Source: an uncultured Collinsella sp. (GTDB lineage: Bacteria > Actinomycetota > Coriobacteriia > Coriobacteriales > Coriobacteriaceae). From it: DNA of 8,612 bases. The DNA lies in NCBI GenBank assembly GCA_900540095.1, contig UQEO01000082.1:1-8612 (forward strand). The letters run 5' to 3'. Positions 1 to 6,257 of the stretch are shown here, piece by piece. Each line of letters starts with the position of its first letter. The first letter of the stretch is position 1. Below the pieces are notes generated by a model. It ran no database searches, was not told the DNA's origin, and worked only from the letters and a program-made list of their open reading frames with translations. The position numbers and the translations under genes were made by a program.

Positions 1-2
1 AA

Positions 3-395
3 AACGGCGGCGAGTCTCGTTTTCGGGCATTCTTTATCGCATACGGTTTTCCGGTGCCAGAGTTACAGGTGGAGTTCCGTGATCCGCTCGATCCGAATCA
101 GGTATTTCGAGTCGACTATTTCTGGAGGCTCGAGGACGGGACGTGCGTGATCGGAGAGCTCGATGGAAAGGGAAAGTATACCCTGCAGGATGGTGGGGAT
201 CGGGAGTCGGTCGACCCATTCGTGGCAGAACGTCAGCGAGAGTCCCATCTGACGATGCTCGGACATAAGGTGCTTCGGTTTACGTTTGATGAGCTCAAGA
301 ACCCGGGGAAGCTGGCTGAAAAGATGAGACTGGCGGGCATTCCACAGCGGGCCGATTTGGCTGAGGAATGGAGACGCCAGTTGTATGGGCGCTGA
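3..395 (+). CDS. AbiEi/DUF559-like nuclease-fold protein, 3' part
   Basis: This reading frame is open from the left edge with no stop before TGA at 393-395, so it is the C-terminal 130 residues of a longer protein. A GTG at 54 is an in-frame valine rather than a convincing start, because family-like sequence (ESRFR, then YGFPVPELQVEF) continues upstream of it. The pattern matches the Vsr/DUF559-like C-terminal domain of many actinobacterial AbiEi-type or putative transcriptional-regulator proteins: E4, D38 in RVDYFW, E52/D54/K56 in GELDGKGKY, then an ER-RE-L helix and RFTFDEL near the end. These acidic and lysine positions fit a PD-(D/E)XK-like fold. The usual N-terminal winged helix would lie outside the window. 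The substrate and any toxin partner are unknown, and catalytic activity is not demonstrated. Related sequences may carry misleading names in databases. The fold call is moderately sure; the function is open. Confidence 0.7.
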   Translation, partial: NGGESRFRAFFIAYGFPVPELQVEFRDPLDPNQVFRVDYFWRLEDGTCVIGELDGKGKYTLQDGGDRESVDPFVAERQRESHLTMLGHKVLRFTFDELKNPGKLAEKMRLAGIPQRADLAEEWRRQLYGR

Positions 396-436
396 GGGGT
401 GCAACCGACGCGGATGTGGTTGTTCCTGCCGAGTTT

Positions 437-493
437 GTCTCGATCTGTAACAACAAGGGGCCGTTTGGCCTCGTAACTGTTACAGATCAAGAC
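437..493. repeat. 57-bp palindromic repeat, copy 1
   Basis: The left arm GTCTCGATCTGTAACA (437-452) and right arm TGTTACAGATCAAGAC (478-493) pair with one mismatch around a 25-bp centre. The centre contains its own small stem, GGCC-GTTT-GGCC. Its short T-tract suggests it lies in the opposite orientation to copies 2-5, whose centres carry A-tracts. It starts 42 bp after the stop codon of the nuclease-fold gene. Confidence 0.9.
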
Positions 494-516
494 AGAAGGT
501 TGGCTGTCGCTAAAAG

Positions 517-573
517 ATCTCAATCTGTAACATCTAGAGGCCGAAAACCTGTCTACTTGTTACAGGCCTAGAC
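517..573. repeat. 57-bp palindromic repeat, copy 2
   Basis: The left arm ATCTCAATCTGTAACA (517-532) faces the right arm TGTTACAGGCCTAGAC (558-573) over a 25-bp A-rich centre. The right arm has diverged outside the conserved octamer TGTTACAG. It starts exactly 80 bp after copy 1. The 23-bp spacer between copies 1 and 2 resembles the spacer between copies 3 and 4, since both carry AAGGTTGG and end in AAAG. Confidence 0.9.
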
Positions 574-596
574 GTTTGACGACGGGGCTGGAGAAT

Positions 597-653
597 ATCT
601 CAATCTGTAACATCTAACGGCCAAAAATCGGTCTAACTGTTACAGATCGAGAC
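597..653. repeat. 57-bp palindromic repeat, copy 3
   Basis: The left arm ATCTCAATCTGTAACA (597-612) and right arm TGTTACAGATCGAGAC (638-653) enclose a 25-bp centre in which GGCC and GGTC flank an A-tract. It starts exactly 80 bp after copy 2. Confidence 0.9.
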
Positions 654-677
654 AAAGGTTGGACGAGGTGCCGAAAG

Positions 678-734
678 ATCTTGTTCTGTAACATTTGGCT
701 GCTAAAACCCGGTCCACCTGTTACAGATTGAGAC
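678..734. repeat. 57-bp palindromic repeat, copy 4
   Basis: The left arm ATCTTGTTCTGTAACA (678-693) has drifted in its outer half. The right arm TGTTACAGATTGAGAC (719-734) is consensus-like. The centre is 25 bp with an A-tract. It starts 81 bp after copy 3, the only departure from the 80-bp step. It is the last copy before the amidohydrolase leader. Confidence 0.9.
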
Positions 735-883
735 ATTTCCCGGACGTCGCTGGGGTGGGACTGCAACGCGTTCCGTTCTCCGTATCTCCTCCTTTCTCCG
801 TTAACCGATATGTCCGCAGCAATCCTGCCGCGCTGGGTAATAATGGACAAATGTTCAAGTTAATCGTGAGGGAGGAGCTCGAT
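735..883 (+). other. Leader of the amidohydrolase gene
   Basis: About 150 bp separate the last palindrome from the start codon. I see no convincing -35/-10 pair. TAATAAT at 838-844 is -10-like but has no matching -35 at 16-18 bp. A pyrimidine-rich run (TCTCCTCCTTTCTCC) lies at 785-799. The only firm signal is the ribosome binding site GGAGG at 871-875, eight bases before ATG 884. Confidence 0.4.
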
Positions 884-2254
884 ATGGCGACTGCCGATCG
901 TCCCACGTTGTTTATCAATGCGACCGTCTTGGATGGCTCGGAGCATATGGAGCCGCAGCCCGATATGGCCGTGGCCGTTGAGCGCGGTGTCATCACCTGG
1001 ATGGGACCGAGCGCCGTGGCGCAAGCACCTGCAGGTGCCGAGGTCATCGACCTGGCAGGTGCGTATCTCATGCCGGGTCTCATCAATATGCACGTGCATC
1101 TGTGCGGTTCGGGCAAACCGGTCTCGGCGGGAGATGCCGGCGCGCTGATGAAGAAGCTCGACAATCCCGTGGGCCGCGCCATCGTGCGCCATATCCTCAA
1201 GGGCAGCGCTCAGCAGCAGCTGGCAAGCGGCGTGACCACGGTGCGCGGAGCGGGCGACCCGCTGTTTGCCGACATCGCCGTGCGCAACGCCATCGACGCC
1301 GGCAAGTATCAGGGTCCGCGTCTGGTGGCACCGGGAACGGGTGTCACGGTGCCAGGTGGCCACGGTGCGGGCCTCTTTGCGCAGGTGGCCAATACCCTCG
1401 ACGAGGCGGCCGAACAGGTGCGTGATTTGTACGCGCGCGGTGCCGACGTCATCAAGCTATTCGTGACGGGCGGCGTGTTCGATGCGACTGAGGTGGGCGA
1501 GCCGGGCGTGCTGCGCATGCCGGTCGATGTCGCCGCGGCGGCGTGCAAGGCGGCGCACGAGGTCGGCCTTCCGGTCATGGCCCATGTCGAGAGTACCGAA
1601 GGTGTGAAGGCCGCGCTTCAGGCCGGCGTCGATACGATCGAGCACGGCGCTCCGATGACCCCCGAGATCCTGGAGCTGTACCGCGGCGCCGCGGGAACAC
1701 AGCTCGAGGGACGCGCGCCGAGCGTGACCTGCACGATCAGTCCGGCGCTGCCGTTTGTGTTGCTCGATCCGGAAAAGACCCATTCGACCGACACACAAAA
1801 GAAGAACGGTGACATCGTGTGCTCGGGTATCATCGAGAGCGCTCGCGCCGCCCTGGATGCCGGCGTTAAGGTGGGCCTGGGCACGGACTCGAGCTGCCCG
1901 TTCGTGACGCAGTACGACATGTGGCGCGAGGTAGCCTACTTTGCCAAGTACGTGGGCGTGAACAATGCGTTTGCGCTGCATACGGCCACGCAGGTCAATG
2001 CCGAGCTACTGGGCCTGGGTGACGAGACCGGTACGATCGAGTGCGGCAAGGCGGCCGACATTTTGGTGACGCGCGAGAACCCGCTCGATGACCTGCGTGC
2101 TCTGCGTGAGCCGATGCACGTGATGTGCCGCGGTGACTTGGTGCGCAAGCTCAAGGTCAAGCGCATCCCCGAGGTTGACGCCGAGCTCGACGCGATTATG
2201 GCCATGCCGGCAGAAGCGCTTGCCGAGGAGCTCGCTCGCGATGGCGTAGCGTAA
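884..2254 (+). CDS. Metal-dependent amidohydrolase (imidazolonepropionase/Xaa-Pro dipeptidase-like)
   Basis: This is a 456-aa cytoplasmic amidohydrolase with no signal peptide. ATG 884 is chosen because GGAGG lies eight bases upstream. The frame is open back to 695, but that extension crosses a palindromic repeat and has no ribosome site. A small N-terminal beta domain (about residues 1-62) leads into the TIM barrel. The binuclear metal site looks complete: H70 and H72 (NMHVHL), K191 (VIKLFVTGG, the likely carboxylated lysine), H234 (MAHVES), H254 (IEHG) and D335 (GLGTDSS). PGGHG at 157-161 is typical of the subgroup that includes Xaa-Pro dipeptidases and zinc arginine/lysine carboxypeptidases. 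These enzymes hydrolyse C-N bonds in N-acyl or dipeptide-like substrates; the actual substrate cannot be read from the sequence. The gene stands alone and ends at a strong terminator. The superfamily call is firm and the subfamily tentative. Confidence 0.9.
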   Translation: MATADRPTLFINATVLDGSEHMEPQPDMAVAVERGVITWMGPSAVAQAPAGAEVIDLAGAYLMPGLINMHVHLCGSGKPVSAGDAGALMKKLDNPVGRAIVRHILKGSAQQQLASGVTTVRGAGDPLFADIAVRNAIDAGKYQGPRLVAPGTGVTVPGGHGAGLFAQVANTLDEAAEQVRDLYARGADVIKLFVTGGVFDATEVGEPGVLRMPVDVAAAACKAAHEVGLPVMAHVESTEGVKAALQAGVDTIEHGAPMTPEILELYRGAAGTQLEGRAPSVTCTISPALPFVLLDPEKTHSTDTQKKNGDIVCSGIIESARAALDAGVKVGLGTDSSCPFVTQYDMWREVAYFAKYVGVNNAFALHTATQVNAELLGLGDETGTIECGKAADILVTRENPLDDLRALREPMHVMCRGDLVRKLKVKRIPEVDAELDAIMAMPAEALAEELARDGVA

Positions 2255-2307
2255 GCGCTGGCGTGACGGAAACGACAGCTTCACCGTCGCATGCTGTCGC
2301 CCCATGC

Positions 2308-2345
2308 AAAAAGCCGAGGTCTCAACACGAAGCCTCGGCTTTTTT
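2308..2345. terminator. Bidirectional intrinsic terminator
   Basis: AAAAAGCCGAGG (2308-2319) pairs with CCTCGGCTTTTT (2333-2344) around a 13-nt loop. The GC-rich stem has a T-run on one side and an A-run on the other, so it can stop transcription from both strands. It lies between convergent genes and likely ends both the amidohydrolase transcript (+) and the copper operon (-). Confidence 0.9.
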
Positions 2346-2367
2346 ATCGACAAATATGTAAGATGCA

Positions 2368-2394
2368 GGACAAACACTTCTGATGCATTTGTCC
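2368..2394. repeat. Small inverted repeat
   Basis: GGACAAA (2368-2374) and TTTGTCC (2388-2394) form a 7-bp stem around a 13-nt loop. GATGCA also occurs twice as a direct repeat across the left arm and the loop (2362-2367 and 2382-2387). It sits just 3' of the zinc-ribbon gene and has no T-run, so it is not a second terminator. It may be a remnant of another repeat family. Confidence 0.45.
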
Positions 2395-2406
2395 CATGTG
2401 CGGGCG

Positions 2407-2880
2407 CTAGGAGCGGGTTTCCATCTTGGCGTGGCACTTGGGGCAGGTGACGCGGATCTTGCCCTTGCCCTTGGGGACGGACAGCATCTGGCCGCAGTTG
2501 GGGCACTTGAGGTAGGCCGTGGTCTTGCGACCCTTCCACATCTTCTTGGCCGTTCGCTTGGCGCGCTCAAAGTCCTCCTTGCTGGTACCAGCGGCACGCG
2601 AAGCGTTTGCGGCCGCAGTCCCGCCGCCCAAGCTGGCGACGAACTTGCCTAGGCCGGGGACGTTTGCGGTCGCCGTGACAAAGGCATCGTTCTCCTTGCG
2701 GCGGGCGTCGATGTTTTTGGACAGGCCACGCAGCACGCCGAGTACGATTACGGCGATGGCGATCCAGCTGAGCCACTGAATACGGGCCATCGATCCGATC
2801 ATCGCGATGATAATGCCTGCGAAGCCCAGCACGATGGTGAGCTCGTCGGCGCCGTTGCGACCCTTCATAAAGTCATTCAC
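2407..2880 (-). CDS. Two-helix membrane protein with C-terminal zinc ribbon
   Basis: This is a 157-aa protein if translation begins at GTG 2880-2878, which has GAAAGG eight bases upstream (2889-2894). The internal ATG at 2868 lacks such a site. The frame stays open to 2958, but that part lies within a palindromic repeat and is not family-like. Two membrane helices lie at about 13-31 and 35-52. Then comes the segment RGLSKNIDARRKENDAF (51-67), a recurrent signature of small uncharacterised Firmicute/Actinobacterial zinc-ribbon membrane proteins. An Ala/Gly-rich linker (about 69-100) and a basic helix lead to a zinc ribbon with C126, C129, C146 and C149 (CPNC and CPKC). The role is unknown. Its position downstream of csoR on the same strand allows cotranscription with the copper genes, but nothing in the protein shows copper binding. 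The 112-bp gap to csoR contains a 67-bp palindrome. Confidence 0.8.
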   Translation of the reverse strand: MNDFMKGRNGADELTIVLGFAGIIIAMIGSMARIQWLSWIAIAVIVLGVLRGLSKNIDARRKENDAFVTATANVPGLGKFVASLGGGTAAANASRAAGTSKEDFERAKRTAKKMWKGRKTTAYLKCPNCGQMLSVPKGKGKIRVTCPKCHAKMETRS

Positions 2881-2925
2881 GCGAATTGCCTTTCGTTCGA
2901 TATGCTGCACGCCTTTATACCCCTT

Positions 2926-2992
2926 TTGGTGCATTGGGGACAGGTTAATCTGCACCAAGGTGGTGCAAACGTACCTGTCCCCCTTGCACCAA
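2926..2992. repeat. 67-bp palindrome, GGGGACAGGT family
   Basis: The 20-bp arms at 2926-2945 and 2973-2992 pair at 18 of 20 positions (TTGGTGCA, two mismatches, GGGGACAGGT). A nested 7-bp stem, TGCACCA/TGGTGCA (2951-2957 and 2961-2967), lies in the 27-bp centre. The outer edge abuts the csoR stop codon (2993-2995) exactly. The fixed length and nested structure suggest a dispersed REPIN-like element. There is no T-run, so it is not an intrinsic terminator. Confidence 0.88.
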
Positions 2993-3265
2993 TTACTTGG
3001 CGAGCTTGTCGACGACGCGCTCTATCTCGGCGAGCTTGGCGGCTTTGAGCTCCTCGTCGCCCGATTCGATGGCCGAGGCGACGCAGCCCTCGATGTGTGC
3101 CTTCAACACATCGGCGTTGATGCGGGCGATGAGCGCCTGCGTTGCCATGAGTTGCGTGGAGATGTCGACGCAGTAACGGTCCTCCTCCACCATCCGCAGG
3201 ATGCCGTCGATCTGGCCGCGTGCCGTCTTGAGCATGCGGGTCACCGATTTATGGTCTGCCATCAT
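2993..3265 (-). CDS. csoR: CsoR-family copper-sensing transcriptional repressor
   Basis: This is a 90-aa all-helical CsoR/FrmR-family repressor, the usual length. The Cu(I) fingerprint is visible: C32 (RYCVDISTQL), H57 and C61 (AHIEGCV), the C-H-C triad of copper sensors. The family start is also recognisable (KSVTRMLKTARGQIDGILRMVEEDR). Without copper such tetramers bind a GC-rich dyad and repress; Cu(I) binding releases them. A matching dyad lies in the copA promoter of this window, which is the likely target. Two ATGs (3265 and 3262) are possible starts; GAGGA lies six bases before the first. No operator of this kind is seen directly upstream of csoR, so it is probably expressed as the third gene of the copA operon and so autoregulated. 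FrmR or RcnR identities are disfavoured by the C-H-C set. Confidence 0.92.
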   Translation of the reverse strand: MMADHKSVTRMLKTARGQIDGILRMVEEDRYCVDISTQLMATQALIARINADVLKAHIEGCVASAIESGDEELKAAKLAEIERVVDKLAK

Positions 3266-3307
3266 GGCGGGTCCTCGTTTCTGGTCGATCTTCCGGATGC
3301 CCCCGTC

Positions 3308-3374
3308 AGTTGCGGTGAAATAGTTCTTGTTTGCAGGCTTGAAGCACTAAAACAGGAACTATTTCACCGCAACT
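3308..3374. repeat. 67-bp palindrome, GTTGCGGTGAAATA family, copy A
   Basis: Perfect 19-bp arms lie at 3308-3326 and 3356-3374 (core AGTTGCGGTGAAATAG). Including one G-T wobble, the stem extends to 25 bp (3308-3332 with 3350-3374) around a 17-nt loop. It lies in the copZ-csoR gap, 26 bp from the copZ stop and 42 bp from the csoR start. No T-run follows on either strand. Confidence 0.93.
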
Positions 3375-3400
3375 TCTGAGGATTGAGTAGGCGGCGTCTG

Positions 3401-3622
3401 CTACGCGGCGGCCACGGACAGGGCGTGGAACTTCTCGCCCGCGCCCTCGACGGCGGCGGCGAGCTGCTCGGCGGTCACGGTGTCGTTTAAACCATCCTGT
3501 ACGGTCTGAGTCTCGTGATCGGCATCGGCGTCGGTCACGCCGGCAACGTTGAGCAGCGCGGTCTCGACAGTAGCGTCGCAGTGGCCGCACATGAGGCCGG
3601 ACGTTTTAACGATGTAGTTCAT
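3401..3622 (-). CDS. copZ: HMA-domain copper chaperone (CopZ-like)
   Basis: This is a 73-aa single heavy-metal-associated domain, about the usual CopZ length. The metal loop is SGLMCGHCDATVE with C12 and C15 as Cu(I) ligands. The canonical Gly-Met-Thr-Cys is here Gly-Leu-Met-Cys, so the buried methionine before the first cysteine is replaced by leucine. The alternating beta-alpha pattern of a ferredoxin-like fold follows. The protein is cytosolic and would carry Cu(I) to the CopA ATPase encoded just upstream and to CsoR. The start at 3622 has AAGGAG six bases upstream. It lies 79 bp after copA, a gap almost filled by a 67-bp palindrome, and 135 bp before csoR. The Ala-rich end (SVAAA) is ordinary. 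The assignment rests on the motif, size and neighbours. Confidence 0.9.
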   Translation of the reverse strand: MNYIVKTSGLMCGHCDATVETALLNVAGVTDADADHETQTVQDGLNDTVTAEQLAAAVEGAGEKFHALSVAAA

Positions 3623-3650
3623 GATTATCTCCTTTTCGTTGAGTACCTAA

Positions 3651-3717
3651 AGTTGCGGTGGAATACGGACTAAATAGCGGTTTAGCTAAGCATGTTACGC
3701 CTTATTTCACCGCAACT
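3651..3717. repeat. 67-bp palindrome, GTTGCGGTGAAATA family, copy B
   Basis: The 15-bp arms AGTTGCGGTGGAATA (3651-3665) and TATTTCACCGCAACT (3703-3717) pair with one G-T wobble around a 37-bp centre. Total length equals copy A (67 bp) and the outer arm sequence is the same. The right arm overlaps the 3' end of copA, supplying its last four codons and stop. Confidence 0.9.
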
Positions 3718-6026
3718 GATGGTTTAAAGGTTCGTAGACGCAGCGCGTTGCTTACGACGCACACGCTCGACAGGCTCATGGCCGCAGCGCCAAACATCGG
3801 CGAGAGCTGCCATCCGGTGAGCGGGAAGAACACGCCCGCCGCGAGCGGAATGCCGATGCCGTTGTAGAACAGCGCCCAGAACAGGTCCTGCTTGATGTTG
3901 CGGATCGTGGCGCGCGACAGCTCGATGGCGCGGGCGACGTCTATGAGGTCGCTGCGCATGAGTACCACGTCGGCGCCCTCCTTGGCGATGTCGGCGCCGG
4001 TGCCGATGGCAAGGCCCACGTCGGCGCGCGCCAGGGCGGGGGAGTCGTTGATGCCGTCGCCCACCATGGCGACCTTGTCGCCCGCATCCTGCAGTTCGCG
4101 CACGTGGCGTTCCTTGTCGGCGGGGAGGACGTCGGCGATGACCTGTTCGCTGCTCAGCCCCACGCGGCGGGCGATGGCCTCGGCCGTCATGCGGTTGTCG
4201 CCGGTGAGCATGCGCACGTCGACGCCGAGCTTGCGGAGCGCGGCGATGGCCTCGACACTCGTGTCTTTGACCTCGTCAGCCACGGCGATGGTACCGACGA
4301 GCTCGCCGTTCTTGGCAAAGAACAGCGGCGTTTTGCCCTCGGTGGCAAATTGCTCGGCAAGACCGGCGGGCACCTCCGCGCCCAGCTCGTTCATCAGGCG
4401 CATATTGCCGGCTGCGATGGCATTCTGCCCCTCGCGCGCCGTAACGCCACGACCGGGCACGGCGGCAAAGTCCTCGACCATGCGCGCGACGATTCCGCGC
4501 GACTCGCACTCGGCCATAATCGCTTCGGCCAGTGGGTGCTCACTCTGGCGCTCTAGTGCGGCGGCCAGCTTGAGCAGCGCCTTTTCGCTCATGGCGGCTA
4601 CCACGATATCGGTCACGGCAGGCTTGCCGCGGGTGACGGTACCCGTCTTATCGAGCACCACGGTGCCCACGCTGCGCAGGTTCTCCAGCGCCTCGGCGCT
4701 CTTAAACAGAATGCCCATCTCGGCGCCCTTGCCGGTGCCAACCATAATTGCGACGGGCGTGGCCAGGCCCAGCGCGCACGGGCAGCTGATCACCAACACG
4801 GCCACGGCGGAGGTGAGCGTCTCGTTTATGCTGCCGGTCAGTGCCATCCACACCGCAAAGGTCACGGCCGAGATCACAAACACCACGGGCACAAACACGC
4901 CGGCGACTTTATCGGCCAGGCGGGCGATGGGCGCCTTGGTGGCGTTGGCGTCCTCGACGAGCTGGATGATCTTGGCGAGCGACGTGTCGGCGCCCACTCG
5001 CGTGGCACGGAAGGTAAACGATCCGGTGCGGTTGACCGTGGCGGCGTTGACGGTGTCGCCGGCGGTCTTTTCCACGGGGATGGACTCGCCGGTGAGCGCA
5101 CTCTCGTCCACGGCCGACGCGCCCTCGAGCACTACGCCGTCGACAGGGATGGACTCGCCGGGGCGCACACGCAGCACCTGGCCGGGAAGGATGCTGTCGA
5201 CGTCCACGGTGGTTTCGGTGCCGTCATCGGCAACGACGGTCGCGGTCTTGGGTGCTAGGTCGATGAGCGCCTCGATAGCGCCGCCGGTCTTGGACTTGCT
5301 GCGCGTCTCGAGGTATTTGCCCACGGTGACGAGCGACAGGATGGTGCCGGCGCTCTCAAAGTACAGGTTGTCCATGCTCGTCATCATAGCCTCGTGTACC
5401 TGACCTGTGGCCAGCTGGTCGGCCATGATAAACATGGCATAGAGCGACCAGACAATGGAAGCGGTGGCACCGACGGCGATGAGGGCGTCCATGGTGGGCG
5501 CGCCGTGTACGAGTGATTTGAAGCCGTTGATAAAGTACGCATCGTTGACGTAGACGATGGGGATGAGCAGGACAAGCTCGGTGAGGGCGAGCGTCATGCT
5601 GTGGATGTGGTCCGTGAAGATGCTGGGCAGCGGCCAGCCGAGCATGTGCCCCATGCCTATGTAGAACAGCGGAATGAGAAAGATGATTGAGATGATGAGA
5701 CGGGTGCGCATGGCGGAGGCAGTGGCCTCCAGCTTTTTGGTGGGCGACTCCATATGGGCGGCGCCGGATCTGGCTTGCGCGTTGCCGCTTGAGCCGGCGG
5801 CATCGGTGCCCGTGCTGACGAGCGAGGCCGAGTAGCCCGCGCGGTCGACGGCGGTGCAGATATCGTCGGGGGAGACCTGCGCGGGGTCGTAGTCGACCAT
5901 CATGGAACCGGCGAGCAGGTTGACCGCGACGCTTTGGACGCCGTCGAGCTTGCTGACGGCGCGGTCCACATGCGCCTGGCAAGCGGCGCACGTCATGCCG
6001 CCCACGTCGAACTTATCCTGAGCCAT
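3702..6026 (-). CDS. copA: Copper-exporting P1B-type ATPase
   Basis: This is a 774-aa Cu(I) exporter of the inner membrane that couples ATP hydrolysis to efflux. One N-terminal HMA domain (about 5-66) has the ligands C13 and C16 in GGMTCAAC. A linker to about 105 precedes eight membrane helices. Catalytic signatures are intact: TGES 312-315 (actuator), CPC 415-417 in TM6, phosphorylated D459 in DKTGT, HP 497-498 in SEHP, TGDN 608-611 and GDGIND 656-661. Y721-N722 in TM7 and MxxSS 750-754 in TM8 fit the Cu(I) subtype. The start at 6026 has AAGGAG five bases upstream (6032-6037). It is the first gene of a copA-copZ-csoR operon behind a CsoR-type operator. After the usual family end (ALRLRTFKP) the residues SVAVK appear; VAVK and the stop TAA lie inside a palindromic repeat. 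Confidence 0.96.
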   Translation of the reverse strand: MAQDKFDVGGMTCAACQAHVDRAVSKLDGVQSVAVNLLAGSMMVDYDPAQVSPDDICTAVDRAGYSASLVSTGTDAAGSSGNAQARSGAAHMESPTKKLEATASAMRTRLIISIIFLIPLFYIGMGHMLGWPLPSIFTDHIHSMTLALTELVLLIPIVYVNDAYFINGFKSLVHGAPTMDALIAVGATASIVWSLYAMFIMADQLATGQVHEAMMTSMDNLYFESAGTILSLVTVGKYLETRSKSKTGGAIEALIDLAPKTATVVADDGTETTVDVDSILPGQVLRVRPGESIPVDGVVLEGASAVDESALTGESIPVEKTAGDTVNAATVNRTGSFTFRATRVGADTSLAKIIQLVEDANATKAPIARLADKVAGVFVPVVFVISAVTFAVWMALTGSINETLTSAVAVLVISCPCALGLATPVAIMVGTGKGAEMGILFKSAEALENLRSVGTVVLDKTGTVTRGKPAVTDIVVAAMSEKALLKLAAALERQSEHPLAEAIMAECESRGIVARMVEDFAAVPGRGVTAREGQNAIAAGNMRLMNELGAEVPAGLAEQFATEGKTPLFFAKNGELVGTIAVADEVKDTSVEAIAALRKLGVDVRMLTGDNRMTAEAIARRVGLSSEQVIADVLPADKERHVRELQDAGDKVAMVGDGINDSPALARADVGLAIGTGADIAKEGADVVLMRSDLIDVARAIELSRATIRNIKQDLFWALFYNGIGIPLAAGVFFPLTGWQLSPMFGAAAMSLSSVCVVSNALRLRTFKPSVAVK

Positions 6027-6073
6027 GGCTTCTCCTTTCTGTAGTTCGGTGTTGGAATTGTTAACCTGCCGAT

Positions 6074-6104
6074 ACTATACACCCATACCCCCTGGGGGTG
6101 TCTA
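6074..6104 (-). promoter_or_regulatory. Promoter of the copA operon
   Basis: On the minus strand TATAGT (6079-6074) serves as -10 and TAGACA (6104-6099) as a possible -35, with a long 19-bp spacer. The -10 lies about 47 bp before the copA start. The spacer contains the CsoR dyad, so a bound repressor would block RNA polymerase. The -10 is convincing, the -35 weaker. Confidence 0.65.
6085..6101. promoter_or_regulatory. CsoR operator
   Basis: ATACCCCCTGGGGGTGT contains the perfect dyad ACCCCC-T-GGGGGT (6087-6099). This matches the known G/C-tract operator of Cu-responsive CsoR repressors (TACCCC/GGGGTA type). It overlaps the -35 and spacer of the copA promoter. No second copy is seen upstream of copZ or csoR, so this site probably controls the whole operon. 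Confidence 0.85.
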
Positions 6105-6177
6105 GTCCAGAAAGAAATGTATGACATTCCGATACAGATGAGGGCGGCTGCTCAATCGTTGTCAGCCCCTGTCAAAC

Positions 6178-6234
6178 ATCTCAACCTGTAACATCTAACA
6201 GGGAAAATGACCTCTAGCTGTTACAGATCGAGAT
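6178..6234. repeat. 57-bp palindromic repeat, copy 5
   Basis: The left arm ATCTCAACCTGTAACA (6178-6193) and right arm TGTTACAGATCGAGAT (6219-6234) enclose a 25-bp centre with an A-tract. It lies 74 bp upstream of the copA -35, between the divergent copA and helicase genes. Confidence 0.9.
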
Positions 6235-6257
6235 GTTGTTTTGCGTGGCTGAGTTCT

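Noticed and set aside
437..734. CRISPR array
   Set aside because: The repeats are diverged, strongly palindromic, and alternate in orientation about every 40 bp. Two spacers resemble each other, and no cas gene is present.
437..734. Series of intrinsic terminators
   Set aside because: No T-run follows any of the stems on either strand; A/T-tracts occur only in the centres.
368..850. Small open frames at 368-571 and 614-850
   Set aside because: They run through the palindromic repeats, have no good ribosome site and show no protein-like composition.
695..883. Longer N-terminus for the amidohydrolase
   Set aside because: The extension crosses a palindromic repeat, lacks a ribosome site and adds no family sequence; ATG 884 has GGAGG at the right distance.
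2881..2958. N-terminal extension of the zinc-ribbon protein to 2958
   Set aside because: That segment is encoded partly by the 67-bp palindrome. GTG 2880 has a Shine-Dalgarno and gives the family-like start.
3306..3590. 94-codon minus-strand frame overlapping copZ
   Set aside because: It is an Arg-rich shadow of copZ in another frame that reads into the palindrome.
3892..5403. 503-codon open frame on the plus strand
   Set aside because: It is antisense to copA, Ser/Ala/Thr-rich with no recognisable domain. The opposite strand encodes the complete P-type ATPase.
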